64,000 nucleotides of DNA from the NCBI RefSeq assembly GCF_003217295.1, contig NZ_QJTJ01000001.1, positions 62,001-126,000 on the forward strand, in the 5' to 3' direction. The position numbers and the translations under genes were made by a program. Below are positions 27,230 through 38,139 of the stretch, piece by piece. Each line of letters opens with the position of its first letter. Position 1 is the first letter of the stretch. The notes under the pieces were generated by a model. That model did no database searches and had not been told where the DNA came from. It saw only the letters and a list, made by a program, of their open reading frames with translations. Source of the stretch: Ureibacillus chungkukjangi (GTDB lineage: Bacteria > Bacillota > Bacilli > Bacillales_A > Planococcaceae).

Positions 27230-28508
27230 ATGCTTCTACCTTCTCTACTAATTTTTTTCGCACATCGGCTATGAAATATAAAGACCCAGTAATAATCAGT
27301 AGCTCATCTGTTTTCAGGGACTGTCTTTCATCTTCTATTAACTGCTGCCAATTTTCATTGATGTGGATATTGGGATGGTTCGATTTTGATGCAAGATCTA
27401 CTGCTTTCGCAGCTCTTGGCAAATCGATTTGCGTAAAGCACATAGTAGCAGCAATCTCGTCCATCATTTGAATACTTACGTCATGATCCTTGTCCTGTAG
27501 AGCTGCGTAAACAAACTTATATTTTTTAGTCGGAAAGACTTGCTGTAAAGTACGAATTAAGGCACTGGTACCTTCTGAATTATGTGCACCATCTATAATA
27601 ATTTGTTCACTTAAACGCTCGAAACGCCCCTCCCATTTAGCTTTTTGTAATGCTTCATGAATCGTCGTCTCCTTTATGGACTTATCAAATAATAAAGTAG
27701 CTGCTATAGCAAGTGCAGCATTGTTAACCTGATGCTCACCCTGCATTGCTAAAGGAATGCTCTTAAATTGATAACCTTCAAAGGAAAAGTCGAAATGCTG
27801 TGGAAAGCCCTTTTCAATATTACCAATCTCAATTTCCTCGTTTAAGAAAAAGGCATCTGATTCACATTCTACTGCTTTTAGTTTAATAACCTCACTAGCT
27901 TCTGGTTGCTTCACACCTACGACAACCGGTTTTCCCCTTTTAATAATTCCAGCTTTTTCATAAGCGATCTTTTCAATCGTATTTCCTAAAATTTCAGTAT
28001 GCTCCAGTGATATTGTCGTAATGACTGACACCTCAGGAATAATCACGTTAGTAGAGTCGATTCTTCCACCAATGCCTGTTTCCATTAAAGCGACATCAAT
28101 TTGCTCATTCGCAAAGTGTAAACAAGCGATTACGGTCATTATTTCAAAAAAGCTTGGGTACTGACTATCTAATTTTCGTTGTATGACATCCATTACCTGG
28201 TTTGAGTAGCTTAAAAATTGCTCATCTGTAATCTGGTCATGGTTAATGGTTATACGTTCATTGACCCGTTCTAGATGCGGAGAAATAAATGCTCCAACAC
28301 GTAAGCCATGCTGCAATAGAATCTCTCGTGTAGCATTTAATGTTGAGCCCTTTCCATTTGAGCCTGCAAAATGAATGAATTTTACTCTTTCATGAGGATT
28401 ATCTAATTCAAATAATATTTTACGCATTGCCTCTAACGGTTCGCCCTTATATGTACTAGCTCTTAAGTTAAATATAAATTCGGTGCATTCATCAATAGAA
28501 TGAAACAT
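27219..28508 (-). CDS. folC: Folylpolyglutamate synthase/dihydrofolate synthase paralogue 1
   Basis: 429 aa. P-loop AGSNGKGST near 48-56, ALMETGIGGRIDSTNVI near 138-154, TTISLEHTEILGNTIEKIAYEKAGIIKRG near 165-193 (with the carbamylated-lysine-type region), and IIDGAHNSEGT near 312. It corresponds in position to B. subtilis folC between valS and comC. GGAGAA precedes the ATG. A second folC follows with an 11-base overlap; comC is not found after it. Confidence 0.93.
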   Translation of the reverse strand: MFHSIDECTEFIFNLRASTYKGEPLEAMRKILFELDNPHERVKFIHFAGSNGKGSTLNATREILLQHGLRVGAFISPHLERVNERITINHDQITDEQFLSYSNQVMDVIQRKLDSQYPSFFEIMTVIACLHFANEQIDVALMETGIGGRIDSTNVIIPEVSVITTISLEHTEILGNTIEKIAYEKAGIIKRGKPVVVGVKQPEASEVIKLKAVECESDAFFLNEEIEIGNIEKGFPQHFDFSFEGYQFKSIPLAMQGEHQVNNAALAIAATLLFDKSIKETTIHEALQKAKWEGRFERLSEQIIIDGAHNSEGTSALIRTLQQVFPTKKYKFVYAALQDKDHDVSIQMMDEIAATMCFTQIDLPRAAKAVDLASKSNHPNIHINENWQQLIEDERQSLKTDELLIITGSLYFIADVRKKLVEKVEAYDS

Positions 28509-28595
28509 GTCAAATTCTCCTAAGCATTCATAATAGTTATATAATAAACTTTCGCATACTCAACTCCATTTGTAAAATATCAAAATTGCGAATGT

Positions 28596-28645
28596 ATATG
28601 AAAAAAGACTGCAGCTATCCTTGAAATTTCAAGGTAGCTACAGTC
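28596..28645 (-). terminator. Terminator of valS
   Basis: A roughly 19-bp stem (28607-28626 with 28627-28645, one mismatch and one bulge) is followed on the minus strand by TTTTTTCAT, 18 bases past the valS stop. Confidence 0.9.
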
Positions 28646-28663
28646 AATAAAATCACTGATTGA

Positions 28664-31315
28664 TTACATTCTTTTAAGCTCTGCTAAGCGTTTTTCAACC
28701 GCTTCGTGTTTTTCCTGGTACTCAGCTAGTTTTTCACGTTCTTTTGCAACTAAACTCTCAGGTGCTTTAGATACAAACTTTTCGTTATTTAGCTTTCCAT
28801 TTACAAGCTTCACTTCTTTAGCCCATTTTTCAAGCTCTTTTTCTAGACGAGAAATTTCTTCCTCTAGATTAATTAAGCCTGCAAGCGGTAAGTAAATTTC
28901 TGCTCCTGTTACAACAGCAGTCATCGATTGAGCTGGTGCTTCCATAGCTACACCGATAGATAGCGTTTCAGGGTTACAGAATTTTTCAATATATGCTTTG
29001 TTTGTTTCAAGGATGCTAGCAATTGTTTCATCATTTGCTGAAATTGTTAATGGTACTTTTTTGCTCATTGGCGTATTAACTTCTGCACGGATGTTACGTA
29101 CCGAACGAATGATTTCAGTAAGAAGCTTCATGCTTTCTGCATCCTGTGCAAAGTTGAATTCTTCTTTAACTGTTGGCCATGCAGCAACTGTAATAGAGTC
29201 TCCTTCATGAGGTAGGTGCTGCCAAATTTCTTCTGTAATGAACGGCATCATTGGGTGTAGAAGTCGCATTGTGTTATCTAAAACATATGCTAATACAGAG
29301 CGAGTAGTTTTCTTAGCAGCCTCATCTTCACCGTAAAGTGGAAGCTTCGCCATTTCAATATACCAAGAACAGAAATCATCCCAGATAAAGTTATAAAGCT
29401 CACGCCCAACTTCTCCAAACTCATACTTATCAGATAGAGCTGTTACACGTTCAATTGTTTCATTTAAACGTGTTAGAATCCATTTATCAGCAACATTTAA
29501 ATCACCAGTTAAATCGATTTCTTCATAAGTCATACCTTCCATGTTCATAAGGGCAAAACGTGATGCATTCCAGATTTTGTTGGCAAAGTTCCAAACAGAT
29601 TCAACTTTTTCAGTTGTATAACGTAAATCTTGACCAGGTGATGAGCCTGTTGCTAAGAAGTAGCGCAGTGCATCTGCACCATATTGGTCGATTACATCCA
29701 TTGGGTCAACACCATTCCCAAGAGATTTACTCATTTTACGTCCTTCACCATCACGTACTAAACCATGAATTAATACATCTTTAAATGGACGTTCACCTGT
29801 GAACTCTTTTCCTTGGAAAATCATGCGAGATACCCAGAAGAAGATAATATCATAGCCTGTTACCAATGTGCTTGTTGGATAGTAGCGTTTGAATTCTTCA
29901 TTTTCAAGATCAGGCCAGCCCATTGTTGAAAACGGCCATAATGCAGAAGAGAACCAAGTATCTAATACGTCTTCATCTTGTGTCCAATTGCTTACGTCTG
30001 TTGGTGCGTCTTTCCCTACATAGATTTCACCAGTTTCGTTATGATACCAAGCCGGAATTTGGTGACCCCACCATAGCTGGCGAGAAATACACCAGTCATG
30101 GATATTTTCCATCCAACGGTTATACGTATTTTCGAAACGATTTGGTACGAAGTTTACTTTTTCGTCTTCTTGTTTTTGCATATTTAACGCTTCTTCTGCA
30201 AGTGGTCCCATTTTAACAAACCATTGGGCTGAAAGATATGGCTCTACTACAGCGCCAGAACGCTCTGAGTGACCAACTTGGTGAACATGAGGCTCAATCT
30301 CAACTAAAACGCCTGCTTCCTGTAAATCGGCAACAATTTGTTTACGACATTCGAAGCGGTCCATGCCTGAGTATTTACCAGCAAGCTCATTCATCGTTCC
30401 GTCTTCGTTCATAACAAGAATACGTTCTAGATTATGGCGGTTACCAACCTCAAAGTCGTTCGGATCATGTGCTGGTGTCATTTTCACAACGCCAGTTCCA
30501 AATTCCATATCAACATAAGTATCAGCAACAATTGGAATTTCACGACCAACGATTGGAAGAATTACTGTTTTGCCGATTAAATGCTTATAGCGTTCGTCTT
30601 CTGGGTGTACAGCTACGCCAGAATCCCCTAACATTGTCTCAGGGCGAGTTGTTGCTACACGTAATTTACCAGAACCATCTGCTAATGGATATTCCATATG
30701 ATAGAAGGCACCTTCTACTTCTTTATGAATTACTTCAATGTCAGACAACGCTGTTTTTGCTGCTGGATCCCAGTTAATAATGCGTTCTCCACGGTAAATT
30801 AAAGCTTTTTCATATAATTTAACGAATACTTCCTTAACCGCATCAGATAAGCCCTCGTCTAAAGTAAAGCGCTCACGTGAATAGTCTAATGCTAAACCAA
30901 GCTTTGCCCATTGTGAACGGATATGGCTTGCATACTCTTCCTTCCATTCCCATGTTTTTTCAAGGAATTTTTCACGGCCAAGATCATATCTCGTAATACC
31001 ATCTGCTCGTAGTTTTTCTTCTACCTTTGCTTGTGTAGCAATCCCGGCATGGTCCATACCTGGTAACCAAAGAGCGTCATACCCCTGCATGCGCTTCATG
31101 CGAATTAAGATATCTTGTAAAGTCGTATCCCAAGCATGGCCTAAGTGTAATTTACCTGTAACGTTTGGAGGCGGAATTACGATGGAATATGGCTGCTTCC
31201 CGCTTTCTGGTTGTGCTTCGAAAAATTTGCCTTGTAACCACCATTCATAACGTCCAGTTTCAATACTTTGTGGATCATATTTTGTTGGCATCGATAAGTT
31301 TTGTTGTTCTGTCAT
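28664..31315 (-). CDS. valS: Valyl-tRNA synthetase
   Basis: Class Ia synthetase of 883 aa. HIGH motif [14 protein letters not shown] near 50-63, the CP1 editing domain ([10 protein letters not shown] near 224), KMSKS in [11 protein letters not shown] near 530, an anticodon-binding domain, and the C-terminal coiled-coil arm ([18 protein letters not shown] onward). AAGGAGGAG precedes the ATG. Expression is controlled by a T-box leader immediately upstream. Confidence 0.99.
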   Translation of the reverse strand: MTEQQNLSMPTKYDPQSIETGRYEWWLQGKFFEAQPESGKQPYSIVIPPPNVTGKLHLGHAWDTTLQDILIRMKRMQGYDALWLPGMDHAGIATQAKVEEKLRADGITRYDLGREKFLEKTWEWKEEYASHIRSQWAKLGLALDYSRERFTLDEGLSDAVKEVFVKLYEKALIYRGERIINWDPAAKTALSDIEVIHKEVEGAFYHMEYPLADGSGKLRVATTRPETMLGDSGVAVHPEDERYKHLIGKTVILPIVGREIPIVADTYVDMEFGTGVVKMTPAHDPNDFEVGNRHNLERILVMNEDGTMNELAGKYSGMDRFECRKQIVADLQEAGVLVEIEPHVHQVGHSERSGAVVEPYLSAQWFVKMGPLAEEALNMQKQEDEKVNFVPNRFENTYNRWMENIHDWCISRQLWWGHQIPAWYHNETGEIYVGKDAPTDVSNWTQDEDVLDTWFSSALWPFSTMGWPDLENEEFKRYYPTSTLVTGYDIIFFWVSRMIFQGKEFTGERPFKDVLIHGLVRDGEGRKMSKSLGNGVDPMDVIDQYGADALRYFLATGSSPGQDLRYTTEKVESVWNFANKIWNASRFALMNMEGMTYEEIDLTGDLNVADKWILTRLNETIERVTALSDKYEFGEVGRELYNFIWDDFCSWYIEMAKLPLYGEDEAAKKTTRSVLAYVLDNTMRLLHPMMPFITEEIWQHLPHEGDSITVAAWPTVKEEFNFAQDAESMKLLTEIIRSVRNIRAEVNTPMSKKVPLTISANDETIASILETNKAYIEKFCNPETLSIGVAMEAPAQSMTAVVTGAEIYLPLAGLINLEEEISRLEKELEKWAKEVKLVNGKLNNEKFVSKAPESLVAKEREKLAEYQEKHEAVEKRLAELKRM

Positions 31316-31385
31316 ATTGACTCCTCCTTATAAATTTTATTAATGTAATAACAGCTCATTTTTAGGGGAAATTTCTTACCAAATA

Positions 31386-31730
31386 AAAAAACTCCTTTCG
31401 CCCTAATAAAAGGACGAAGGAGTTTTGAATTCGCGGTACCACCTTTAGTTCCGAGTTAGTTTCATTCATATAGATTAAAAACGATTTTCCACCAGGCTCG
31501 GCTCTCAATTAGCTAACGGGTTTTACCCGGCATTTTGCTACTACTATTTCACAAAAGCTGCTCCAAGGCTACCTTCAAATGATTGCTAGCAGAAACTTTT
31601 CAGCTACCGTTTCCTCTCTATAGCAAGCAAGAACATTTTACTCTTCCTTTTCAACGCATCTCACATTATTCACTTGTACTTCCCTTATGTCTCCCTATAT
31701 AGGGTTCTTATAAACGAAGTATGACTGTTC
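31386..31730 (-). promoter_or_regulatory. T-box riboswitch controlling valS
   Basis: On the minus strand the leader carries the T-box sequence AAGGTGGTACCGCG (about 31431-31448), followed by a terminator hairpin with arms AACTCCTT and AAGGAGTT (31389-31426) and a T-run. Upstream is a long Stem I region. A GTA (Val) triplet at 31570-31572, within GAAGGTAGCC, is my candidate specifier codon. Uncharged tRNA-Val would stabilise the antiterminator. Confidence 0.9.
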
Positions 31731-31734
31731 TTAA

Positions 31735-31769
31735 TGTATAATATACCACCAACAGTTTTCAAGTGACAA
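31735..31769 (-). promoter_or_regulatory. Promoter of valS T-box transcript
   Basis: Two overlapping options on the minus strand: TTGTCA (31764-31769), 18 bases, TATATT (31740-31745); or TTGAAA (31757-31762), 16 bases, TATACA (31735-31740). Confidence 0.55.
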
Positions 31770-31829
31770 CAATTTTAATAAAAGGAAGAAATTTTTTTAA
31801 AAACAAGCATTGTTTTTGAGTTCAGATAG

Positions 31830-32774
31830 TTATTCACGATAAGCTTTATTAGAAACATTTAGTAAAGTATATGACTCTGAAAGGTCATTATAAAAATCAT
31901 CCGCATCTGTCGGGAAATATTGGTTTTTAGCCTCTACAACCTTTTCCTTTTCATCATTCTCTGCTTGTGGTTCTTCAATTTTTTTCTTATCAATATCTTC
32001 TATAACCGAACCATCACTTACTTCAACACTTGGCTTAACCTTCAAGCTCGGACTTTCATCAGCCTTTGGCACTTCAATATTGTCAATCGCTCCAGCTGGT
32101 GGTTGTCCATCAGCTACTGATGCTTCTTCAGGGAAAATTCCATCAGCTCCACCAAAGCGAATTTCTTCCGTAATCGGTGATTGTTCTTTAGGTAGAAAAT
32201 CTTCATAGGAAGGCGCAACTTCAATTAAAGGCACTTCAGGCTGTTCAAACACTGGAGGCTCCGGTATTACTTCAGTGATTGGTGCAACCTCTTGAATTAC
32301 TGGCTTTTCTGGTAATGGAACTTGTTGAAGATCAATAGGAGCCTGTTGGTCAAATTGAAATAGTCCACCTTCTACAGATTCGTCAAATTGACAATCGACA
32401 TCCCATTTAAACGTACAATTTGAACCATCATAAACAAAAGAGGAAACATCATTAACACAAACCTGTGGTGTGCACTCAAAAGCAACCTTATCGCGAGGTA
32501 AATCTACCTCCAAAGGTAAAGCATATTCAAAATAACCATTATTACCTTCAAATTCTAGCTCCTCGATTAACGTCCCATCGCAAGAATCCGGAATTTCAGC
32601 TGGATTAAAACGAGCAATCGCAGCAATATGATAGATACCAACTAATCGTACAGAGTCTTCCGTGTCAATTTGCTGCCAAATTGGTTTAATATCTACAGAA
32701 ACCACTTCTTCAACAACACCTAGCTGCTCTGGAAAAACAAATTGCGTCATCATATCCCAATTAAATTTTTGCAT
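31830..32774 (-). CDS. spoVID: SpoVID-like spore coat morphogenetic protein, lacking LysM
   Basis: 314 aa in the exact position of spoVID (between hemL and valS). The N-terminal roughly 130 residues form a beta-rich domain (FVFPEQLGVVEEVVSVDIKP, VRLVGIYHIAA, LPLEVDLPRDKV) as expected for the SpoVID N-terminal domain that binds SpoIVA and SpoVE partners. The middle is a Pro/Glu-rich acidic linker. The protein ends YTLLNVSNKAYRE with no LysM domain, unlike the 575-aa B. subtilis protein. GGGAGGG precedes the ATG. There is no terminator visible directly downstream. Confidence 0.75.
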   Translation of the reverse strand: MQKFNWDMMTQFVFPEQLGVVEEVVSVDIKPIWQQIDTEDSVRLVGIYHIAAIARFNPAEIPDSCDGTLIEELEFEGNNGYFEYALPLEVDLPRDKVAFECTPQVCVNDVSSFVYDGSNCTFKWDVDCQFDESVEGGLFQFDQQAPIDLQQVPLPEKPVIQEVAPITEVIPEPPVFEQPEVPLIEVAPSYEDFLPKEQSPITEEIRFGGADGIFPEEASVADGQPPAGAIDNIEVPKADESPSLKVKPSVEVSDGSVIEDIDKKKIEEPQAENDEKEKVVEAKNQYFPTDADDFYNDLSESYTLLNVSNKAYRE

Positions 32775-32864
32775 CTCGCATCCCTCCCGTAACTACCATA
32801 TGCTAGAAGATTTTAAGTATGCTAAAGCACATATGAAATATCACTTTAAGAATGTCATAGAAAT

Positions 32865-32902
32865 AAGAGCCCCCTCTTTCATTTAAGAAAAAGGGGGCTC
32901 TT
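32865..32902 (-). terminator. Terminator of hem operon
   Basis: 16-base arms (AAGAGCCCCCTcTTTC 32865-32880 with 32887-32902, one mismatch) lie 14 bases past the hemL stop, with moderately T-rich sequence after. It separates hemL from spoVID. Confidence 0.8.
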
Positions 32903-32915
32903 GAGTTTAAATATT

Positions 32916-34202
32916 TTATTTTGCTAGCTTAGCAAATACGTTATGGAAGGCTTGTACTGTTTTAGCAATATGCTCTTCAGTATGAGCTGTTGAGATAAAT
33001 AACCCTTCAAATTGTGAAGGCGGTAAGTAAATTCCTTCTTCAGCCATTAACTTGAAGTATTCAGCAAACATCGCTAAATCCGAAGTTTTCGCAGATTCAA
33101 AATCTACTACCTCTTCATTCGTTAAGAATAGGCCAATCATTGATCCAGCACGGTTCACGGTATGCGGAATATTGTACTTCGTTGCAGCCTCACGAATACC
33201 TGCCTCTAATTGATCTCCAAGCTTTTTGAAATGCTCATAAGACTCAGGCGTTAAACGTGATAAGGTTTCAATTCCAGCAGTCATAGCTAGCGGGTTACCA
33301 GATAACGTACCTGCTTGATAAACTGAACCAGCTGGTGCGATATGCTCCATAATTTCACGTTTACCAGCAAAAGCACCTACAGGAAGGCCGCCACCTACTA
33401 CTTTACCTAAGCATGTTAAATCAGGGTTAACGCCAAAGTAACCTTGTGCACAATTGTAATCTACACGGAAGCCAGTCATTACTTCGTCAAAAATTAAAAG
33501 TGCCCCATTTTCTTCAGTTACTTTACGCAATCCTTCTAAGAAACCTGGTTTAGGTGGAACAACCCCCATATTACCAGCTACAGGTTCAACAATTACACCA
33601 GCAATTTGTTGGCCAAACTTTTCAAATACAACTTGAACTGCTTCTATATCATTATAAGCAACAGTTAAAGTATTTTTAGCGATATCAGCAGGTACCCCAG
33701 GGCTATCTGGTAATCCAAGTGTCGCAACACCTGAACCAGCTTTAATCAGTAATGAATCTCCATGACCATGGTAAGAGCCCTCAAATTTTAGGATGATGTC
33801 TCTTCCAGTAAACCCACGTGCAAGACGTAACGCTGCCATAGTAGCTTCCGTACCTGAAGAAACAAAACGCACCATTTCAACAGATGGAACACGGTCGATT
33901 ACGATTTGAGCTAATTTATTTTCTAATAGAGTTGGAGCACCAAATGAAGCACCCTTTGCAACCTGTTCTTGAATTGCAGCTACTACTTCTGGATGTGTAT
34001 GACCTAAAATTAGTGGCCCCCAGCTTAATACGTAGTCGATATATTCATTGCCATCGATATCTTTAATGATGGCTCCTTTACCAGACTCCATGAAAATTGG
34101 ATCTGTATTTACTGATTTAAATGCACGAACTGGACTATTTACTCCACCAGGCATTAAATCTACAGCTTCAGAGAAAGCTTGAATTGATTTTTCATATGAC
34201 AT
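32916..34202 (-). CDS. hemL: Glutamate-1-semialdehyde 2,1-aminomutase
   Basis: PLP enzyme converting glutamate-1-semialdehyde to 5-aminolevulinate. 428 aa. [16 protein letters not shown] near 120, [12 protein letters not shown] near 235, the Schiff-base lysine in [17 protein letters not shown] near 265, and [13 protein letters not shown] near 300. GGAGGG precedes the ATG and lies inside the end of hemB. It is the last gene of hemAXCDBL. B. subtilis also carries a second copy (gsaB) elsewhere; this one is in the hem operon and so is hemL. Confidence 0.97.
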   Translation of the reverse strand: MSYEKSIQAFSEAVDLMPGGVNSPVRAFKSVNTDPIFMESGKGAIIKDIDGNEYIDYVLSWGPLILGHTHPEVVAAIQEQVAKGASFGAPTLLENKLAQIVIDRVPSVEMVRFVSSGTEATMAALRLARGFTGRDIILKFEGSYHGHGDSLLIKAGSGVATLGLPDSPGVPADIAKNTLTVAYNDIEAVQVVFEKFGQQIAGVIVEPVAGNMGVVPPKPGFLEGLRKVTEENGALLIFDEVMTGFRVDYNCAQGYFGVNPDLTCLGKVVGGGLPVGAFAGKREIMEHIAPAGSVYQAGTLSGNPLAMTAGIETLSRLTPESYEHFKKLGDQLEAGIREAATKYNIPHTVNRAGSMIGLFLTNEEVVDFESAKTSDLAMFAEYFKLMAEEGIYLPPSQFEGLFISTAHTEEHIAKTVQAFHNVFAKLAK

Positions 34203-34204
34203 AA

Positions 34205-35185
34205 TTATTTACCCTCCAACCAGCGAGCAACATCTTTTGCATGATATGTTAAAATCATGTCTGCTCCTGCACGCTTCATTCCAAGTAAAGTTTCCATTAC
34301 AACTGGTTTTTCTTCAATCCAGCCATTTTGTGCCGCTGCTTTAATCATTGCATACTCACCTGATACATTATAAGCAACGATTGGTAAAGTATAGTTATTT
34401 CGCACATCACGAATGATATCTAAATAAGATAGAGCAGGTTTAATAATCAAGAAATCTGCACCTTCTTCAATATCAGACTCTGCCTCACGGAAAGCTTCTA
34501 AACGATTTGCTGGATCCATTTGATATGTTTTGCGGTCTCCAAACTGAGGAGCACCATCAGCCGCTTCACGGAATGGTCCGTAATAAGCTGAGGCATATTT
34601 AACTGCATATGACATAATCGGTACATCTTCAAAGCCAGCTTCGTCTAAAGCAACACGAATTGCTGCTACAAACCCATCCATCATGTTAGATGGCGCAATA
34701 ATATCTGCCCCTGCTTTTGCTTGAGATACAGCTGTACGACCTAATACATCAAGAGAAGCATCGTTTAAAATTTTCTCGCCTTCAACTACTCCACAATGCC
34801 CATGGTCAGTGAATTCACATAAGCAAGTATCAGCGATTACAATTAGCTCAGGATGACGTTCTTTAATTTGTCGAGTTGCTTCTTGAACGATACCGTGATC
34901 ATGGAAAGCTCCTGTACCTACAGCATCTTTTTCAGCAGGTAAGCCAAATAGAATCACTGCTGGAATCCCTAACTCTACTACTTCATCTACTTCTGCGTTT
35001 AATGTATCTAAAGAAAATTGGAAAACACCAGGCATCGAGCTTACCGGGTTCTTAACGTTTTCACCTTCCATCACAAAAATCGGATAGATTAAGTCTTCTT
35101 TGTGTAAATAAGTTTCTTTCACCATTGAACGCATTGCTTGGGATGAACGGAGACGTCGATGTCTTCTAAAATTAAGTTCTGTCAT
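34205..35185 (-). CDS. hemB: Delta-aminolevulinic acid dehydratase (porphobilinogen synthase)
   Basis: Condenses two ALA into porphobilinogen. 326 aa TIM barrel. Zinc-type cysteines in [14 protein letters not shown] near 118-131, and the catalytic lysines in [17 protein letters not shown] near 195 and [12 protein letters not shown] near 247. AGAGGAAA precedes the ATG, which lies inside the 3' end of hemD (14-base overlap). It is two bases upstream of hemL's start, so translation is tightly coupled. Confidence 0.98.
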   Translation of the reverse strand: MTELNFRRHRRLRSSQAMRSMVKETYLHKEDLIYPIFVMEGENVKNPVSSMPGVFQFSLDTLNAEVDEVVELGIPAVILFGLPAEKDAVGTGAFHDHGIVQEATRQIKERHPELIVIADTCLCEFTDHGHCGVVEGEKILNDASLDVLGRTAVSQAKAGADIIAPSNMMDGFVAAIRVALDEAGFEDVPIMSYAVKYASAYYGPFREAADGAPQFGDRKTYQMDPANRLEAFREAESDIEEGADFLIIKPALSYLDIIRDVRNNYTLPIVAYNVSGEYAMIKAAAQNGWIEEKPVVMETLLGMKRAGADMILTYHAKDVARWLEGK

Positions 35186-35939
35186 GTCTAATTTCCTCTC
35201 TCTTTCGTATTTCTTCTATAACCGCTACCATTGTATAATCAGTCGGTTTATATGTAACTTGAGCTCCATAATGCTCGAGACGAGCAGCTGTAATATGCCC
35301 AATGCTTGCATATACAGCATTTCCCCATCCAACCTCTGGAGCAATATGCTTTGCAAACATATCTACTGCTGAAGGACTAGCAAAAATAATAATAGGTTGC
35401 TTCCCAGATTTGATAAGCTGAATAAACGGTAAGATTGAAGTCAAATTATCCTGTGTATCATAGACTGTCCATTCAAGTAATTTAAACGGCAGTCCTGTCC
35501 GTAATGTATCCTTAGCCTTACTACCTCTTAAAAATAGACAGCTCGGATGGTCCCCTGCTACTCGAGGAAACTCATTGACAAATACATCTGCACTAAAGAC
35601 AGTTGGTGTAAAGCTTACCTCAAAATGATTTTCCTTCAGTAACTGTGCCGTTTTAGAGCCGACTGCAGCAATTTTCCCATTAAAATCTGAAGGATTCAAC
35701 TGATGACGCTTTAATTTTGCACAAAAAGCCTCTACAGCATTTTGACTAGTAAAAATCAGCCAATCAAAATTTTGCGTTTTCTCTAATTTCAGCTTATCAT
35801 CCGGACTATTTAATTCCTTTGTTGCTATAAGCGGAAAAAATACTGCTTCCCCACCTAATTCCGCAATTTCAAAAAGGACAGCCGTTGTTTTAGAAGACCC
35901 TGTCACAACGACTGTTTTTCCACTAAGTGGCTTATGCAT
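35172..35939 (-). CDS. hemD: Uroporphyrinogen-III synthase
   Basis: 255 aa. Cyclises hydroxymethylbilane with D-ring inversion. The two-domain bilobal HemD fold is visible in the repeats of [13 protein letters not shown] (near 64) and [12 protein letters not shown] (near 187), and [10 protein letters not shown] near 92. HemD is poorly conserved, and the overlap with both hemC (8 bases) and hemB (14 bases) supports the call. Confidence 0.95.
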   Translation of the reverse strand: MHKPLSGKTVVVTGSSKTTAVLFEIAELGGEAVFFPLIATKELNSPDDKLKLEKTQNFDWLIFTSQNAVEAFCAKLKRHQLNPSDFNGKIAAVGSKTAQLLKENHFEVSFTPTVFSADVFVNEFPRVAGDHPSCLFLRGSKAKDTLRTGLPFKLLEWTVYDTQDNLTSILPFIQLIKSGKQPIIIFASPSAVDMFAKHIAPEVGWGNAVYASIGHITAARLEHYGAQVTYKPTDYTMVAVIEEIRKREEIRHDRT

Positions 35940-36861
35940 CTAACTCAGCCTTTACTTTTTGAATTAAATCATAGGCTCCTTGCTCAGTTAAAATTTTTGC
36001 TACTTCTTTACCTAGTACCTCAGGGTTTGTTCCTGTTAATGTCTCTTTAAAAATAACAGACGAGTCAGGTGCCGCAACTAATCCTGTGAAAGTAATTGAA
36101 TTACCTTCAGTAGTTGCATATCCTGCAATCGGCACTTGACAGCCGCCATCCATAGCAGCTAAAAATGCTCTTTCTGTATGTGCTTCGTCCCAAGTGATTT
36201 TGTCCGTTAATTTTGCTAATTCAGCTAAAAGCTCTTGGTCATCCGCACGGCATTCAATGCCTAATGTCCCTTGTGCCACAGCTGGTAAACAAATATCTGT
36301 ATCTAAATATTCCGTTACTACGTCATCACTCCAGCCAAGACGCTTTAGTCCAGCAGCTGCTAGGATTATTGCATCAAAGCCTTCGTTTTCTAATTTAGCT
36401 AAACGCGTTTCTACGTTACCGCGAATCCATTTGATTTCTAGGTCTGGTCTTTCTTGCAGTAGCTGTGCGCCACGACGTAATGAGCTTGTCCCAACGATAG
36501 CTCCCTTTGGAAGGTCAGCAAATTTAACATGTCCATTAGAGATAAATGCATCTCTTGCGTCTTCACGAGGAGGAATACAACCAATTACTAAGCCTTCTGG
36601 TAAAACTGCTGGCATATCCTTCATAGAATGAACCGCAAAATCAATTTCTTTGTCATATAGAGCTTGTTCGATTTCTTTTACAAATAAGCCTTTACCACCA
36701 ACTTTAGACAATTGAACATCCAGGATTCGATCTCCCTTTGTCACAATTTCCTTAACCTCAAATTCAAAAGGAACTCCAGCATTTTTTAGCTCGTTAATAA
36801 ACCAGTTTGTTTGTGTTAGAGCTAACTTACTTCTTCTAGAACCTACTATAATTTTTCTCAT
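35932..36861 (-). CDS. hemC: Porphobilinogen deaminase (hydroxymethylbilane synthase)
   Basis: 309 aa. Polymerises four porphobilinogens on a dipyrromethane cofactor attached to the cysteine in [11 protein letters not shown] (near residue 241). Other motifs: [12 protein letters not shown] at 6-17, [11 protein letters not shown] near 80-90, [11 protein letters not shown] near 127, and the [10 protein letters not shown] block. GGTAGGC precedes the ATG. It lies about 120 bases downstream of hemX with no terminator between. Confidence 0.98.
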   Translation of the reverse strand: MRKIIVGSRRSKLALTQTNWFINELKNAGVPFEFEVKEIVTKGDRILDVQLSKVGGKGLFVKEIEQALYDKEIDFAVHSMKDMPAVLPEGLVIGCIPPREDARDAFISNGHVKFADLPKGAIVGTSSLRRGAQLLQERPDLEIKWIRGNVETRLAKLENEGFDAIILAAAGLKRLGWSDDVVTEYLDTDICLPAVAQGTLGIECRADDQELLAELAKLTDKITWDEAHTERAFLAAMDGGCQVPIAGYATTEGNSITFTGLVAAPDSSVIFKETLTGTNPEVLGKEVAKILTEQGAYDLIQKVKAELDA

Positions 36862-36982
36862 AATGATGAGCCTACCTTTCTATTTCAAATGCGACTAAGG
36901 AAATATTAATGTCGCAAGCATGCGTTACATTTAAATTCTTTGGCACCTAATGGAGGATTCACCCCAATATTTACCCTTTATG

Positions 36983-37810
36983 TTAATACCAAATATGAAA
37001 ATTTGATAATTTACTGCCTAAAAAGAAATTAATTACTACAAGCAAGAATGTGTAAATTTGTGCCCAAGCGAAATTCAACCCTGTTAACCTTCCACTATGG
37101 TGAAGCACTAATATTAATAAATAGATAATCGTAATAACAAATGAACCTAAAATTTTCACATCAAAAATAGATAATGCATCAAGTTTTAAAAACGCCCATT
37201 CAAGTCCTAAAAGCAGACTTATAAAAATAATCGGCACCCCGACTAAAATCGAATAAAGCATCCACCTACTTGTTTGATGCAAATCTGGCAGTCTTGACCA
37301 TAATTTTGTATATTTCTTCTGTTTTAATAATCTATATAAAATCAAATATAAAACAGAGAAAACAAATGAAAGTGAAAATGCTGCATAGGCAAGAATCGCA
37401 AAGGAAATATGAATGAACAACATCTCTGATTCAAGTGATTTCACTAGCGGATTTTCTACTTGAGTTGGAGCAAATAAATGGATTGTGACAAAAATAAACC
37501 CTAGTACATTTATAAAAAACACAGGTAAATCTACACGGGCTATACAATGTAAAAGTATTGAAAGCGTCACAAGTAACCAAGCATAAAAATAAATTCCTTC
37601 TGTTAACGAAAGAATCGGAAATCTTTTTGTTTCAACAATATACAGTAAAAAGAATATTGTTTGTAATACCCAAACTATCGAGATTAACCAAAACCCAAAT
37701 CGACGAATTTTTACACGCTTATAGAAAAAATCAATGAAATAAAAAACGATACCAATTGCATATAAGACAACCATTATTTCATAAAGCCTAGCCATTGCTA
37801 ATTGTGTCAT
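36983..37810 (-). CDS. hemX: HemX, CcsA-family membrane protein
   Basis: 275 aa with about eight TM helices, of the cytochrome c assembly (CcsA/ResC-like) family: LSLTEGIYFYAWLL, FIHISFAILAYAAFSLSF and the LLGLEWAF region. In B. subtilis HemX lowers the cellular level of HemA (glutamyl-tRNA reductase) and is not an enzyme of the pathway. The ATG at 37810 has AAGGG seven bases upstream; the frame opens six codons earlier without a good site. It follows hemA but is separated from it by a terminator-like hairpin. Confidence 0.92.
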   Translation of the reverse strand: MTQLAMARLYEIMVVLYAIGIVFYFIDFFYKRVKIRRFGFWLISIVWVLQTIFFLLYIVETKRFPILSLTEGIYFYAWLLVTLSILLHCIARVDLPVFFINVLGFIFVTIHLFAPTQVENPLVKSLESEMLFIHISFAILAYAAFSLSFVFSVLYLILYRLLKQKKYTKLWSRLPDLHQTSRWMLYSILVGVPIIFISLLLGLEWAFLKLDALSIFDVKILGSFVITIIYLLILVLHHSGRLTGLNFAWAQIYTFLLVVINFFLGSKLSNFHIWY

Positions 37811-38139
37811 TTCGCTACCCTTCTTCATCTTTTACAACTTTTATGAAGTCTAATACCATTTTTACAATTTTTGCGTAATACATATGTATAAAATCCCTCT
37901 GCAAGCTACATGGTCCTGAACTTTAAAGTCTAAATTTGTAGCAAGCATGAAATTTTTGTAAAAATAGGCGTCCTCGTATCTAATTTTAACATACAGATAC
38001 GAAAACGCCTCAATTTCATAATCATTATTACGCCTTGACTAAATTGACACTATTCTTATTTGGTTAGTGTTAATTTACTTGAGACTTGTACAAAAATTTG
38101 TGATTTTAAGAACAAATCTAACGTCTAGGTTGAATAAAA
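37811..38139. other. hemA-hemX intergenic region
   Basis: 329 bases inside an otherwise compact operon. It holds a strong hairpin (separate entry) and a second inverted repeat, TTGACACTA/TAGTGTTAA (38044-38052 and 38065-38073). No gene is visible. Confidence 0.6.
37955..38010 (-). terminator. Terminator or attenuator between hemA and hemX
   Basis: 16-base arms (37966-37981 with 37995-38010, two mismatches: AGGCGT..TCGTATCT) are followed on the minus strand by ATTTTTACAAAAATTT. It would stop or thin transcription after hemA. Confidence 0.75.
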
